A stretch of 64,000 bases of DNA. Source: Anoplopoma fimbria (Eukaryota > Chordata > Actinopteri > Perciformes > Anoplopomatidae). The position numbers and the translations under genes were made by a program. Shown piece by piece: positions 37,899 to 50,217 of the stretch; positions within the stretch are counted from its first letter, which is position 1, and each line of letters opens with the position of its first letter. The DNA is taken from the NCBI RefSeq assembly GCF_027596085.1, contig NC_072456.1, forward strand, positions 25,229,261 to 25,293,260, written 5' to 3'. Below the pieces are notes generated by a model. It was given only the letters and a program-made list of their open reading frames with translations. It was not told the DNA's origin and made no database searches.

Positions 37899-38393
37899 CA
37901 TGTATGAGTATCCATGTGCAAGGCAGTGTCTAGCTGCCAGGCTTTTGTGAGAACGGCGAGTTTGGGAATCACTTAACTTCTGTCACTAGCTGTTATGTCT
38001 CTACCAGCCGGAGGGACGGAGGAGGAGGAGGAGGAGGAGGATGAAGGAAGGAGAGAGGCAACCGGGGAGCTGAGAGGAAAGCTTCATAAAATCTTACTTA
38101 TCTCACAGATTTAGATGTCTTTTTTTTTTTGCTCTTTTGTCTCTTTTGTGCACATGCAAACACACTCAGACTTTTCTTCTTCTTCTGTGCTTCCATTTGT
38201 ATCGATTACGATCCTGAAAGTGGAGAGACGAGGAGTTCATCCTTCCTTTTTTTAGCCCAACAGAGGAGCCCCGAGCGGGGTTGAATATCCACCCTGCTCC
38301 TGCTCTACCTCTATCACACTGGACCGGTGTCATGTTTTGATGGAACTGTAGCTTTTTGGCTGACAAACATGGACATGCTGTACCTCACTGCAT

Positions 38394-38395
<2 letters not shown>
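37895..38395. other. No gene seen
   Basis: Contains a GGA run at about 38022-38042 and T-rich sequence at 38117-38130. Nothing else identified. Confidence 0.5.

Positions 38396-38469
<74 letters not shown>
38396..38469. repeat. (TG)37 microsatellite
   Basis: Uninterrupted TG tract. Confidence 0.98.
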
Positions 38470-38471
<2 letters not shown>

Positions 38472-38985
38472 TACATACTCAAACAAATGCATACGAGGAC
38501 ACCCGTCTTCCTCCGTCTGTGTCACTCAGACGCCTCCGCATCCCCCCTCCTCTCAGCCTAAAAAGGTCAGAGCTCATCACCACGTCAGATGGAGTTTTTT
38601 CATCCCCTGCTCTCCCACCAAACGTCATTTTCGCCAAGTCGCTTGTCATAGCGGGTGAACGTCGAGCTCTTGTCCGAGAGATCACATCTCCAGGATTCCT
38701 TTGGCTCCCCTTCAGGATGCGTCTCCTCTTTCCCCGTTTCGTTCGTTCACACGTCACGCATAAACACATTCACGTACGGATTTCCTCCGCTGTTCATCTG
38801 CGTGTTTGCTCGCAGGTGAGAAGAAGAAGAAAAGCATGTGATGAGATTTTCCATTTTTAAATCCAGCCATTATCTTGACTCTGAGCTTCAGCCTCTCCGG
38901 CTCTGCTGCGTGTTATCTGATTGCGCACAGAAATTCCTTGATGCCGCCTCTGCAAATTGGTTTGCCAGACGCCTAACGCATGAAG

Positions 38986-39018
<33 letters not shown>

Positions 39019-39927
39019 ATCGGTGGCAATTAGCATCCCCTCTTTACACAGGCTACTTAAAACCCTTTCACTCTGAGCGTAAAAGAACGCTCTTCTGTCT
39101 CTATCTCCCTTCCTCTCGTGGGGTCTCCCACTCCTTTTTATATCCTCACCCAAAATGCATCTTTGAATTCCCGTGTTGCACGAAGGGATTGCCGAGCCCG
39201 AGCTCACTCAGCTGTGGTTGGAGAGCCGCTGGTGTCAGGACGCATTAAACAGGTCAGACAGAGAGCAGAGCCATGTGGGCTAATTTAAGGCGTTAAAGCA
39301 AACAAACGTAAATGTTTTTTTGCCAAATAGCCTAAAGCTACAGTCAAGGCGGATTAGAGTTGGAGGCTGAGATCTAAAAACTGAAACTCACTGTCAGATG
39401 TGTTACACTAAAAAGCAGGAATATCACACGCAGGGAGATGCAGCTCGGCGTGCGTGGCCCTTTAATTACCCGTCTTGTAAAAAAAAAAAAAAAAAAAAAC
39501 CTGGTTTGAAAATGAACGGTTTGTGGTTTGCTGGCAGCCGTAATGGCCGTCATTAATTCTTGTCTGCTTTGCCGTTGTGGTCCTTCGGCTGCCGTTGTCC
39601 TTATAGCGGAGGCTAATATGTGAGTAGCGTGTTGGGCTTCCCGTCCTGCTGTCCAGCCAATTAGAGCGACAGCGGCTCGTCTGTGTGGTCCAGTGGAGCG
39701 TGTCTCTGGTTTTGTCCAGACCATGAGCCCCCCCACCCCCCAATATGCTGCTGATGGTTCTGCTCCCTCACCTCTCTCTGGAAACTGTGGCTCCTTTGCG
39801 ACCGCTCGGTGCTGCACAGGCCGGTTCACATCCGAGTGTCAAGTGTGAGCGGGACCTCGGGGCCTCGGTGACCTGCCATGCAGGAGATTTGTTCTTAGCT
39901 TTTCAAGGGAGTTACATGGAACGGCAC
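38470..39927. other. No gene supported; GA and poly(A) runs
   Basis: Holds (AG)13 at 38991-39016 and A21 at 39479-39499. Overlapping frames on both strands (38479-38860 and 39374-39829) lack recognisable domains. A zero-length-exon splice motif at 38815 is described among the findings. 39500-39700 has TAAT-core and TGTGGTTTG (RUNX-like) motifs. Confidence 0.45.
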
Positions 39928-40167
39928 TGTGTGTGTGTGTGTGTGAGAGCGTGTGTTTGTGTGTGCGTGTAGATGTGTGTGTGAGAGAGAGTGTATGTGT
40001 GTGAGAGAGAGTGTGTGTCAGAGTGTGTGTGTGAGAGAGAGTGTGTGTGTGTGAGAGAGAGTGTGTGTGTGTGAGTGTGTGTGTGAGCGCGTGTGTTTGT
40101 GTGTGGGTGTAGATGTGTGTGTGTGTGAGAGAGAGAGTGTGTGTGAGAGAGAGAGAGTGTGTGTGTT
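39928..40167. repeat. Compound TG/GA minisatellite
   Basis: Alternating TGTGTGTG and GAGAGAGAG blocks. A longer cassette (CGTGTGTTTGTGTGTG then TGTAGATGTGTGTG) occurs twice, at about 39950 and 40090, so the array grew partly by block duplication. Confidence 0.9.
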
Positions 40168-40280
40168 AGGTGCAGGTTAGGGGACAGCCAGGGTAGAACA
40201 GGGCTTTTCCGTCAGCCAGACAAAGTGTGCTGATCACCCAAAGTCAACAGGAGCTAACTCTGCAGGGGTTAGCCACAAAT

Positions 40281-40292
40281 CCCCCCCCCCCC
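40281..40292. repeat. Poly(C)12 run
   Basis: Homopolymer C run. Confidence 0.9.
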
Positions 40293-40400
40293 TTTTAAAG
40301 AGCGGTAGAGGATAAAGAAACCAGAGAACAGTAAGTGTATAAAACGCTACAGGCCTCACCAACATTGTCATTAAAAGAAAACATGGCTCAAGGAGCGGCA

Positions 40401-40452
<52 letters not shown>
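40401..40452. repeat. (GAAA)13 microsatellite
   Basis: Tetranucleotide purine tract. Confidence 0.97.
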
Positions 40453-40862
40453 GAGACGGCTGTAAAGAGTTTCCAAATGCCAGCGCCAAGTGAGCAAACG
40501 GTAAACTGAAATACATTTAAGTCTGGTTTTATTGACGCGGCGGATTCGAGGCGCTTGCAGATGTGAGTTCCTTTTCAACCTGCAGCACCGCCGGATCAGA
40601 GGCCCAGACTCCCCGGGGAGAAACACTTTATCAAACACACCACTCAGCTATGGATCGAAATAGAAAATGAAGGATTTTTCTGCCATCCTGTGACAAAACG
40701 GCTTTTTGAAATAAATGTATTTTCCGTGCGTGTCTCTCTTTCTCTTGTGGGAGTCGTAGGGGCCATCTACTTCAGAGAAAGTAGTCCCTCTTACCGTCAA
40801 ATTCACCTTAAATCAAATAGTCACCCAGTGCCTTTGCAAGAGATGTTTTAATTATCCATGTT

Positions 40863-40913
40863 TTAAAGTGGCCCTATTATGCTTTTCCACTTTTCCCCCT
40901 CTTCTTTAGTGTG

Positions 40914-40947
<34 letters not shown>

Positions 40948-41622
40948 CAATCCTTTATTAGTCCCACAATGGGGAAATTTACAATTCTCTGCATTTTAAC
41001 CCATCCCAGAGGAGCAGTGGGCTGCTAAGAAGCGCCCGGGGAGCAACTTGGGGTTAGGTGTCTCGCTCAAGGACACCTCGGCATGTTGACTGTAGAGGCC
41101 GGGGTTCGAACCACCAACTTTGTGGTTGCAGGACGAGTGCTCTACCTCTTGAGCCACAGCCTTGTACATGTAAAAGGTCCGTAGAGTGTAAAACCTGAAG
41201 TCCACGCCTAAAAGCTCCTGAAACGGCTCCATTGAATTCTCTCCTTCACTTCTGTAACTTTATGAAGTCATAATGTAACTTTATGAGGTCATGTTACGGA
41301 AGTGACGTAAAACTCCTTCCTGCCAGTTTGGCCCTCAAACAACAAAAGAGAGAGACACAGAGCTGAAGTTTTTTTAAATATGAAACGTTGACCAATCACA
41401 ACAGAGCGGACTAGCTGACCAATCAGAGCAGACTCTGCTTTCTGGAGGGAGGAGCAAGCGCTACAACGGAGCGTTTCAGAGAGAGGGTGAGAAGAGGTGC
41501 TGCAGGACAGCCAGGATGAGAAAAACAAGGAGGATTATGAGCATTAACGCATGTAAACATGTTGTAACTGTAACTTGAGATAAAAATATGCACCCAGAAA
41601 ATAGCATAATAGGGCCTGTTCA
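40863..41622. repeat. Teleost MITE interrupted by a SINE
   Basis: The left end has TTAAAGTGGCCCTATTATGC. The right end, reverse-complemented, has AGGCCCTATTATGCTATTTT, so both ends share GGCCCTATTATGCT. Body landmarks GCCCTCAAACAACAAA, GACCAATCACAACAGAGC and GACCAATCAGAGCAGA match a very common percomorph MITE known to me from memory. The body is split at about 40921 and resumes at about 41162 (GTACATGTAAAAGGTC), with a SINE between. Confidence 0.8.
40921..41161 (-). mobile_element. tRNA-derived SINE nested in a MITE
   Basis: On the minus strand it begins GGCTGTGGCTCAAGAGGTAG, matching the tRNA A-box region, and has a perfect-looking B box, GGTTCGAACCCC, about 45 bp later (41101-41112 on the plus strand). 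It then has a body with GTGTCCTTGAGCGAGACACC and an end GGGACTAATAAAGGATTGA running into a TTA-repeat tail. The end is shared with the LINE at 12184-12931. A and B boxes look intact, so this copy may still be transcribable by RNA polymerase III. No clear target-site duplication is seen. Confidence 0.85.
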
Positions 41623-42607
41623 AACAAAATGTTCATAAGTCTGAGATTATTCTGCACCACATTTCTTCCGTGTGAACCAGCTGATAGAGACGTATAGGAG
41701 TCTCCGGGTCTGTAGGAGCAGATCATGTGTGAACAGGCTGCACTGTGCTGCAGCTGTCAGAGAATATAGGGAATCCATGGGGGGAGCGCTCACACCCACC
41801 CTCAATTACAGGCTCGCAGTGACAGCCAGCCTCTCTGCTCATCAGCAGAGCCAACCCACCCGGTCATCAGCCGAGCTCTCCTCCCTCCCCCCCAACTCCC
41901 ACTCCAGACCCCCCCTACCTGCAGCGATTTACAACTTACCTTTTCTATCCTAAGGCTGAAACGTGGGTCAGTATGGGTGGGTGTCATCTGCGTGTCGTCT
42001 CTGCAGCCATAACTACATGTCATGTAGAGCTGAAACAGAAAATGTTAATGTTTGATGCCATTGAAAGGAACAAACCTGATTTGACTTCTGAATATTTAAT
42101 GTGTTCATACCGGTTTCAACGTATTAAACCTTAGAATAAGCCCCATATTTCCTATATTGAAGTCCTGCTTTTGGAGATCCATAAAGAAAAGCCTATCATT
42201 TTTAACAGCGTATGCAGCAGAATTTAAGGACCTTCTAAACTCAAGGAATGGGGAAAAATAATGAGTGCCGTTAATGCCGAGTCACCTGAGGGTCGTACTG
42301 TCACTGAAATAAAGAAGCAATGGGTCCATATGAAAAACGTCTGACCACATCAAGGCGATCGATAGCTGCAACAGGAGGGAGTTAGATAATTGCAATAATA
42401 GCATTAATAGACAATTTAAATGAATGGTGATATTGTTAGGAGATATATTTAGAATTTTTGCAGCCTATATGTTTTTAATTGCAGAGTCAAACATCATTTA
42501 CAAACTCAAATTTGCTTCAAAGTAATGAAATATACAATCCATTAGTGAAAAAGTTAGGTCTGGATAACAGAAGACTAATTACATAAGACTCCTACGACAG
42601 GTCTGGA
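41623..42607. other. No gene seen
   Basis: Unique-looking sequence with a C-rich run at about 41886-41917. Nothing identifiable. Confidence 0.5.
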
Positions 42608-43108
42608 CCACGGACTGTATATAAGAAGTGTGACACATTGGTTTGTGGAATTCGGTTTTGAAGCCTCAAGCTCGGTATTTTGGCAGTGGCCATCTTGGTT
42701 TTTGACCGTTGCCATCTTTTTATTGCAAACAGAATTGACCCGAGAGGGTGGTGTTGAATTGAAAACGCACTGTGAAAGGGTTAGAGCTGTAAAACCAAAA
42801 ACACAGACTACTTCCGGACCGCACAACACCGTGGTAACGACCTGTCAATCCCAGTAAGCCCCGCCCTAAAGCATACCCTGCTTTATGGTCTGTTTGACTC
42901 TAAATGGAGCATCATTTACTAAATGAACATCATGCTGTATTGAAGAAGACTTGAAACTAGAGATTGAGACCATAAACTCATGTTTACAATGTTTACTGAG
43001 GGAATAAATCAAGAGAGAAGTAGAGTCATTTTCTCATAGACTTCTATACAACCAGAGGAGTCGCCCCCTGATGGACAGGAGAGAGAATGCAGGTTTAAGA
43101 CACTTCCT
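42608..43108 (+). repeat. Four-copy dispersed repeat family, copy 4
   Basis: Starts GGACTGTATATAAGAAGTG, the clearest 5' end of the family. It has a module with GGTTTTGAAGCCTCAAGC and GCCATCTTGG, then the shared core (about 42840-43102), which looks identical to copy 1. The 3' end is shorter than in copies 1 and 2. Confidence 0.85.
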
Positions 43109-44044
43109 GCTTTATCTGGACCACCAAGGGAAAATTAAAAATAAGAATTCTACTAAATCACTACTACAAGAACAAGAACAACACAAAGAACAAACCGTAT
43201 GAAGGTCTTGGGCACATGTTTTGCTCGTAATGCAATTTCTTACGAGTGAACCTGCTGAAAAAACTACAGCAGCTTTTAGACCCCTCGGACTTCAACTCCC
43301 CCAGTTCTTGGGCCGAATGTCGCTCTCCTCCCCCACCAACCCCGACTCCCTCACCCCTCCTCCAGGATCCATAGATTATGTTGTGTGTGCTGGGCCCATG
43401 GGGGTACCAGGGGGCAATAACACAGGAGGGGAGGAGGGGTTTGGTACACGGCATCAATGACACACAGGTTAACACGGCGCTCACTCTCACCACATGCTCT
43501 CTCATGTACTCACTCACCTCCACCTGCGCTTCACCTTCTGTCACTCTTTCTTACTTTGGCCCATGGTGCACTTTGATACTTTCCTCATGTCTCTGCTGCG
43601 GGTATCTTATCCAGACATAACCATATGAAAAGAAAACATACATAGACACTCGTTTTTTTTAGAATATCTTGAATCTCCATTCCCATTTTCTCTTTGTCTT
43701 TTTATGCTCTCTTTCTGTCTCTATGTCTGTGACCATGCTCTCTGTCTCCTGGTTCCCTGAAGCCCTAATCAAGAGAGAAGGGAGCACAGAGGCTCCCGGT
43801 ATGTTCACTAATAGGGCAGAGGTTAGAGTCTGTCAGCTGTGGCCGCAAAATACTTTTGGCGCTGTGGCTCTGACAGCACGAGGCTTCCAACGCAGACGGT
43901 CACAGGCTAACTGCCTCGCTGAATACCCCGAGATAAATCAGAACCAAAACTTTTGTTTTTACAGAAAACCCATAAACAGGACTCTTCCTTTCTCCTCTTT
44001 TCTTGCGACTTATCCTTCCATCACTTCCTCCGTCTCCTCCCCCA

Positions 44045-44180
44045 CATTGCTGTGACTCCAGCTCAGGTCATTTGAATATGTAGATGCAAAGTATGAATGA
44101 TTAATTAGGGTAATGCAAAGGGGATTCAGAGAGCTATACCTCTTCTGCACGGGTATCGAATGGCTGCAGCTGATTTGCAT
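44045..44180. promoter_or_regulatory. Candidate enhancer: octamer and homeodomain motifs
   Basis: Contains TGATTAATTAGG (44098-44109), two TGCAAAG motifs, CAGCTG and an ATTTGCAT octamer (44173-44180), in repeat-free sequence. This motif mix is typical of developmental enhancers in fish, but conservation is not tested. Confidence 0.25.
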
Positions 44181-44879
44181 AGACCTTAACCTCAACCCCA
44201 CTGGTGTGAACTCAACCACAGAGTCCACTTTGACTGAATGCACGTCCCAAAAAAATTGTAACGAATAAGACTAAACCGTCAATAAAAAAAGCTACCTTGT
44301 CATTTCCAGTCTGCTGAACTTGTCCGCCAGTCACTTTGTGATTGTTAAGGGAATGTCGGGGTCAACAAATGTGTGAGCTGATGTGTTAGCCCAGCTTATA
44401 GCCTGACACGTTACATATATGTTACACACACAGGGTCAGAGTGATCGATCATTTCCCAAGACCCTGACCGGTTTGATTTTCTCTCCTCGCTAATTGGACA
44501 CCGGGGACGTTCTGTGGAAAAAGAGAAAAGGGCCCGAGATATGACCACGCTGCCCTTTTGGTGTGGCAGTGAAAAACATGCAGCACATACCATTGCACCT
44601 TTGCACATATCATTAGTTAAAGGAATGTGAGAATGCATATGTGATTTTTATTTTCTAATTATCAGTCGGGGGCAAAAGAAAACAAAATTTCTGGTTGCAA
44701 CAACTGTTATGAAGAAATATTTATCTCGGTAATAATTTTCCCATTAGCCCGTTCATGAAGCTCCATGAGGAGGTTGGGAAAGTTTTGGGTTTTTTTTTTT
44801 AATCATAAATGATAATGTTGATGTTTAATCTGGTCTGTGCGCCGCTGGAGCGCTGGAGATCTCAGTCAGAGAGGAACCT

Positions 44880-45040
44880 TATGTTGGGTGTCTAATTTCA
44901 GACCACTGCAAGAAAATGCGCAGAGAGAGGCTGTAATTGAAATGCAGTCAGAAATGATTTTTTTTTCTCTGTTAAGTTGAATTTGATAGCCTCCGAACTG
45001 TGAGCACATTTGCATATTTTTAATTAAATGTCTGGCCGTG
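44880..45040. promoter_or_regulatory. Candidate enhancer: octamer next to TTTAATTAAA
   Basis: ATTTGCATA (45008-45016) lies two bases before TTTAATTAAA (45019-45028), and GCTGTAATTGAAATGC lies upstream near 44929. Repeat-free. Candidate only. Confidence 0.25.
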
Positions 45041-45195
45041 TTTTTTTTCTCGCAGATCATAGAAACCAACACGTCACTTCCTATATTTTGTGGCGTTAAC
45101 TAATTAATGTTTGCCCTGTCTTGTCAGTATATGTTTGTCTTTTTATTCATCCGTTGAGATGATAAGCCTCCTGAGAAAACTTAGAGCACAGCTGG

Positions 45196-45198
<3 letters not shown>

Positions 45199-45278
<80 letters not shown>
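45199..45278. repeat. (TG)40 microsatellite
   Basis: First of three same-orientation TG tracts within 520 bp. Confidence 0.98.
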
Positions 45279-45281
<3 letters not shown>

Positions 45282-45436
45282 AACTGCATGTTCCTGTTAT
45301 GTGTAATTCATTTACATACCTCCTCTCAGCAAACATTTCTCTGCGTGTGCACGTCGTTCCCCTTGACCAATCACACTTTTGCAGACTGGTTGCCATGACA
45401 GCATCATAGCCTCAGCCTCTGCAGGGCTGCTTGAAG

Positions 45437-45439
<3 letters not shown>

Positions 45440-45521
<82 letters not shown>
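45440..45521. repeat. (GT)41 microsatellite
   Basis: Second of the three. Confidence 0.98.
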
Positions 45522-45523
<2 letters not shown>

Positions 45524-45627
45524 ATTCTTGCATTTTTTTGTGTTTCTGCCACAAACACATTGCAGGAGAAAGGAAGTAACAGTGATAAGGGTTCAGTCCA
45601 GTCCTGCTGGTTGTGCTGGTGTTCTTA

Positions 45628-45629
<2 letters not shown>

Positions 45630-45716
<87 letters not shown>
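45630..45716. repeat. (TG)43 microsatellite
   Basis: Third of the three. The spacers between them are unique and unrelated to each other, so the tracts did not arise by cassette duplication. Confidence 0.98.
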
Positions 45717-45717
<1 letters not shown>

Positions 45718-47216
45718 GGCTCACATGGCAGAGCTGTAAAGGGAAATGTTCTGTGGAGGATCCCACAAGTTTGATTAATTGCTTGTTTGTGGCGAGAAGC
45801 AGCAGGAGCAGTCACTTTAGATCAGTTTCCAATCATTCTCAATCAATAGTCGGCTTCAATAGCTGGCTGTTTAGAAGACGTATTACCAGGGTCACTACCA
45901 CAGAAGGGACATTCCCATTCAAATCAACGTAGCAGGATGCCCAGAGTGGCAGCCATTCTTTATGTGCAGCATTGCAACCGTCGTAGTGGGCTTATTTCTA
46001 AATAAACTAAACGGACTTACTTCAAGTCGAGGTTTTGGCGACGTTGCGAAGCACAGAGCGCAGGAGAGTAATCTTGTAAAATTTAACAACTGCAGAAGAA
46101 AGCATATTGCTCTCGCAAGATCAGTTACAACTTTGTTCTGCTCAATTTCAATAAACAGTGTAGAATTCAAGTGTCGTTGAATTAGCAAACTAGCTAGCTA
46201 ACTAGTGGGAAGCTGGCGATGGGTCCAAAGGGGCCTTACTACCCATCGCTCTGGAGAGGGACAAGCTTGGACTTGGACAACAAGTCCACTAGTTACTTGG
46301 CTAACTAGTGAACAACTATCTGTTTTGTCTCATTTTTTAACATTATCTCCTAACAATGATGTTTTCAAACAACTTAACTGCATTTCCAATTATGTTTGAG
46401 AGGAACATATTTTCTCCCAGATCACGAGCGCAATTTTAAACATGTGGTCAACTTTGCAATTTGAAACAATGCTAAAACACTACAAAACAACCTTGTAATG
46501 TTTAGTAAATGATCATATTTTAGCTTAAAATAAGTATGTTTGTTTCACAATAATTAGTCAGCGGTGACCTTTTTGTTTCACCTGTGTTTGTATGACTTAT
46601 CCATTAACCACGACCTGGACGTGGACTTTTGATGACTTTGTTAGAAATTTTCAAATTTTTGTCATTCATTTAATTCAATAGTTTATGCTATTTTTGTTTT
46701 TAAATATATATATATGTTACCGTCGCCGGAACGGTAGTAAACGTGCGTGGCACGCTGCGAGATGTGTTGGCACTTAATTCAAACTCACAGAAACAGGCTT
46801 CTTTCAACTGTTAAAACAATTTGGTCTAAATAAACCTCTAATCCAGGAGAAAATCAATTCCCTCCCAACGTAATTGACGTTGCAGTTTCACTGTATGGGA
46901 ACGTAATTTGATGTATTTTTGTGCACATATTTGGCTTGTGGTTACATGTTTATCTGTATCTACCGTGTGTGTGCGTGAGATTGAATTGTAAGTATGCGAG
47001 TGCCAGAGGCTCAGCATGGGGTGCAGAGGAGGAGACACATTTTCCTTCATTCAATTTCTTTCACCAGGCCTCATAAATGTCAGACATGGGTTGAGGAAGT
47101 GATGCTCGTTTAGATTATTTAGATTCATCCCACATTCATTCCCAAAGACCCGCGTTTTTTTCCCCCCGCCCCAATTTACTTCACAAATGGACATACTGGT
47201 GTACATACAAGCATTG

Positions 47217-47218
<2 letters not shown>
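45717..47218. other. No gene seen
   Basis: Includes a short hairpin with 9-bp arms (GCGATGGGT and ACCCATCGC, about 46217-46249) and a small (TA)n run at 46705-46715. 45860-46170 may be an old dispersed repeat but I cannot place it. Confidence 0.45.

Positions 47219-47278
<60 letters not shown>
47219..47278. repeat. (CA)30 microsatellite
   Basis: CA tract. A shorter AC tract follows at 47412-47440. Confidence 0.98.
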
Positions 47279-47282
<4 letters not shown>

Positions 47283-47530
47283 GGCACACACATAATGGAT
47301 GTCAAAAAGAATTGTTTGGTTTTCTCCCCAAGGCTTGGAGGTGAGGGTGGGGGGGACGAATACTTAATCACACAAACGGAGGCGGAGGAAAACGCACCAA
47401 CACGACCCCCCCCACACACACACACACACAAACACACACATACATACAGAGGAGTGAGGGTATGGGAAGAATGTACAATGACTTGCAGGTCCGGTAAGTG
47501 TTGCAAAGGAAAGGAAGAGATCCAGAGAAA

Positions 47531-47531
<1 letters not shown>

Positions 47532-47620
<89 letters not shown>
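47532..47620. repeat. (TG)44 microsatellite
   Basis: Opposite in orientation to the CA tract 250 bp upstream. Confidence 0.98.
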
Positions 47621-47622
<2 letters not shown>

Positions 47623-49089
47623 CGCAGGGGGCAGTCTGGGGTCAATTAGTATTCATAAAAGACAAATGAATTCATAGCTGCCGCCTAATACCAATTACTT
47701 TTGATCACCTAATCAATTAGAGTTGGTTAGGGTTACTGTAGCTAAATAGAAAATTAAGTGCGACATTCACCATTGGCGTCGAGATGACTTTTCATCAGCC
47801 ACCACATCGGACATGTTAATTTCCTCATCAAGGTGGAGAATGGAAGGATGTTCACCCGCCTGGTCGGGAATGCACTCTCCTGCACACACACACACACACA
47901 CATGCAGCCACACACAGGCCCTTTATTAAATATCCCCATGGCCCCTTAATAGACAAATAGCATCTGATTCTATCAAGCAGAGTATAGAGAAAGAGAGAGA
48001 GAGAGAGCGAGGGAGAGAGGGAGGGGGAGAAAATTAATGGAGTCCTCGGAGGCGGAGAGAATATGCAGCACTGAGAGACGGAGTAAATGAGTAATTCAGA
48101 ACTGATTGATTGTATCAGAGAGAGTGAGAAGTGGAGAACGAGTGAGAGTGCAAAAGAGGGGGAGATGTATAGAGAGCGAGAGACAGATAAAAAATTAAGA
48201 AAAAGGAGCATGGATTGCAAAAGAGAGGTGGAGCGATTGGAAGTGAGGGGAAGAAGCTGGAATGTGGAGATGTGATGGATGGATAGCGAGAGAGAGATGG
48301 AGTGGTAGTCGCTCCACCAAACCTTTGCAGGATGGTTATTAAACCAACACTCCTCTTACGTATGTTTGCTGTTAATGCACCTTCCCCCCCCATTCCCTAA
48401 CCTAGTTTAAGTTCAGCCATCGCCTCAGGGCTTGTTGTGGGAGAAGGAGTGGCAGCAATATCAGGTCAAGACCGGGGAGGGGGAAAAGCCCAGTGGTTAG
48501 TATTCCCGACGTGTCGGAGGTGGAGAGACGGGAGGGAGATGTCTGGTGGGGGGGGAGAGCAGGGAGAAGATGTCTGGAGGACGAGGCTTTAACTAAAACC
48601 AAACGCTGGTGGTCTTCTGGTCGTGCTGCATGTGGCTTTTTGACATCCATTACATAAAACATGTGTACCCAATACACTTTATTATTATTGGTCCACAAAC
48701 CAAACGACTACGTCCACTTTTTATATACAGTCGATGAACCCAGTCTCTTGGTTCAAGTAGATGTCGACCTTTCCTGTAGCACCACCAGCAGCAGGGAAAT
48801 AACATTTTGTCAAAGGAATATGCATTTTGGACACTTTCCTGTCTCCCTCGGCATAAATCGTGAACACTTTGGTGATAACCTGATTTTTAATCTTGCATCA
48901 TCCTAAAATAAAAACTTCAGTTTGTCCAATACTTTAGTTTATAATCAAAAATGTTTTTGTTAGCATGCAGAACTTAAGCATGGTAAACATAATACTGCTG
49001 AATGCTAAGATCCTTATCACCGTTAAGCATTGTCATTTTAAGCGCGTTATCCAGCTTATGTTAGCATTTAGCGCAAAGTGCTGCTGTGC
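47621..49089. other. No gene seen; homeodomain-rich start, GA-rich middle
   Basis: 47640-47760 has several CAATTAG/TAATCAATTAG motifs in repeat-free sequence. (CA)10 lies at about 47883-47902, and 47985-48300 is GA-rich. Frames in the GA-rich part are low-complexity. Confidence 0.45.
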
Positions 49090-49636
49090 TTAAAGGGACA
49101 GTTCAAGTGCCAACAAAATATAGTTGTAAAACTGAACAGCAATGTCTCTTTCCATAAATCATGACCGTGTTACTCAAGATAAACCGCAGACCTTGTTGTG
49201 AGCCGTGTCATGTAGGAACTATTTTCTTCCTATCGAACTACAGCCGCTAACCGTATCCCCGCGCAGAAGGAAGCGCGCAGCTCTGCTCGATACTGCTAGC
49301 TCACCTAGCATCACTGAGCTAGCTAACGTTATTGCTCCGCCAAGATGGCCGCCGTTAATGTTTACATATCGTGCTATCGCGTGCATAAGACTCACTCGTC
49401 TGTGAGTATATGCACTCTTTCTTCGGCGCGGTGGTTCGGGGGGGGGGGTGAAGTTCAGTTGAAAGAAAATAGTTCCTACACTGAAAGAGTTCAATGCCAT
49501 CTAGTTCCATTATATTGGAAAAATGCAGATACCTCTACGTACAATATCTCCAATAATCGGCAACTACCACCAAAACAATGTAGATTGATTAAACAGCTCT
49601 ACAGGAAAGAGAGAAAAGTAAATAATCCATCCCTTA
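49090..49636 (+). repeat. Long-TIR element, fuller copy
   Basis: The left end is TTAAAGGGACAGTTCAAG and the right end CCATCCCTTA. The subterminal text on the right (CATCTAGTTCCATTATATTG, then CAATGTAGATTGATTAAACAG) is the inverse of the left subterminal text of the sister copy at 28143-28440 (TATCAATCTAGATTG and AACATAATGGAACTAGA), showing long inverted ends. The middle contains CTCACCTAGCATCACTGAGC and AAGATGGCCGCC. I recall it as a widespread percomorph repeat. A G10 run is at 49438-49447. Confidence 0.75.
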
Positions 49637-50154
49637 GGTAAAGCTTCACCGCTAGCATGTTCAATATTAACCGAGGCCGCTACCTTTCTGCACGCATGTA
49701 TCTGAATTCCAATGTAGCCATGTGTGAGTACATACTGTGTGTGAAGCACAGCTGGTGGATGTATGCACAGGGGCGACAACGGAGCTCACTCCAGGTGGCT
49801 CGATCCCATCATCGCTTCCCATCATCGCTTCCTATATTCCTGTGATATGTGGATTGGATCTCACCACTCTCGCTACATGTGTCATGTGTGTGGATCACAC
49901 CCAGACGGGATCGAACGTGTGAATTCATCTTCATTCCTGCACATTCGTTTTACTCCCTCTCTCTCTTTCCGCCCTCCATGTCTTGACCTCTCTGTAATTT
50001 GTCTCCCTCCTCCTCCCCCTTCCTCCCTTTCTCCCTCCGCTTCTTTGAGGCCAACGGCCTCGCACGCTGCAGTATTGATGTGGACGGTTAGTTAGCTCTT
50101 CCTCCACATATAGTACTTCCTGTCTAATTAGTGTCGAAGGAGAGGAGCCTGTCA

Positions 50155-50156
<2 letters not shown>
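49637..50156. other. No gene seen
   Basis: Unique sequence turning pyrimidine-rich at 49955-50045. No recognisable exon. Confidence 0.5.

Positions 50157-50215
<59 letters not shown>
50157..50215. repeat. (GT)29 microsatellite
   Basis: Uninterrupted GT tract. Confidence 0.98.

Positions 50216-50217
<2 letters not shown>

Larger units (their letters stand above)
43109..45198. other. No gene seen; two enhancer-like patches
   Basis: Mostly unique sequence. The patches at 44045-44180 and 44880-45040 are listed separately. Frames such as 43164-43544 and 43669-44055 show no recognisable domain. Confidence 0.45.

Noticed and set aside
41095..41161. tRNA gene
   Set aside because: The A and B boxes belong to a tRNA-derived SINE with a body and LINE-like tail. 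There is no tRNA 3' half or acceptor-stem pairing.
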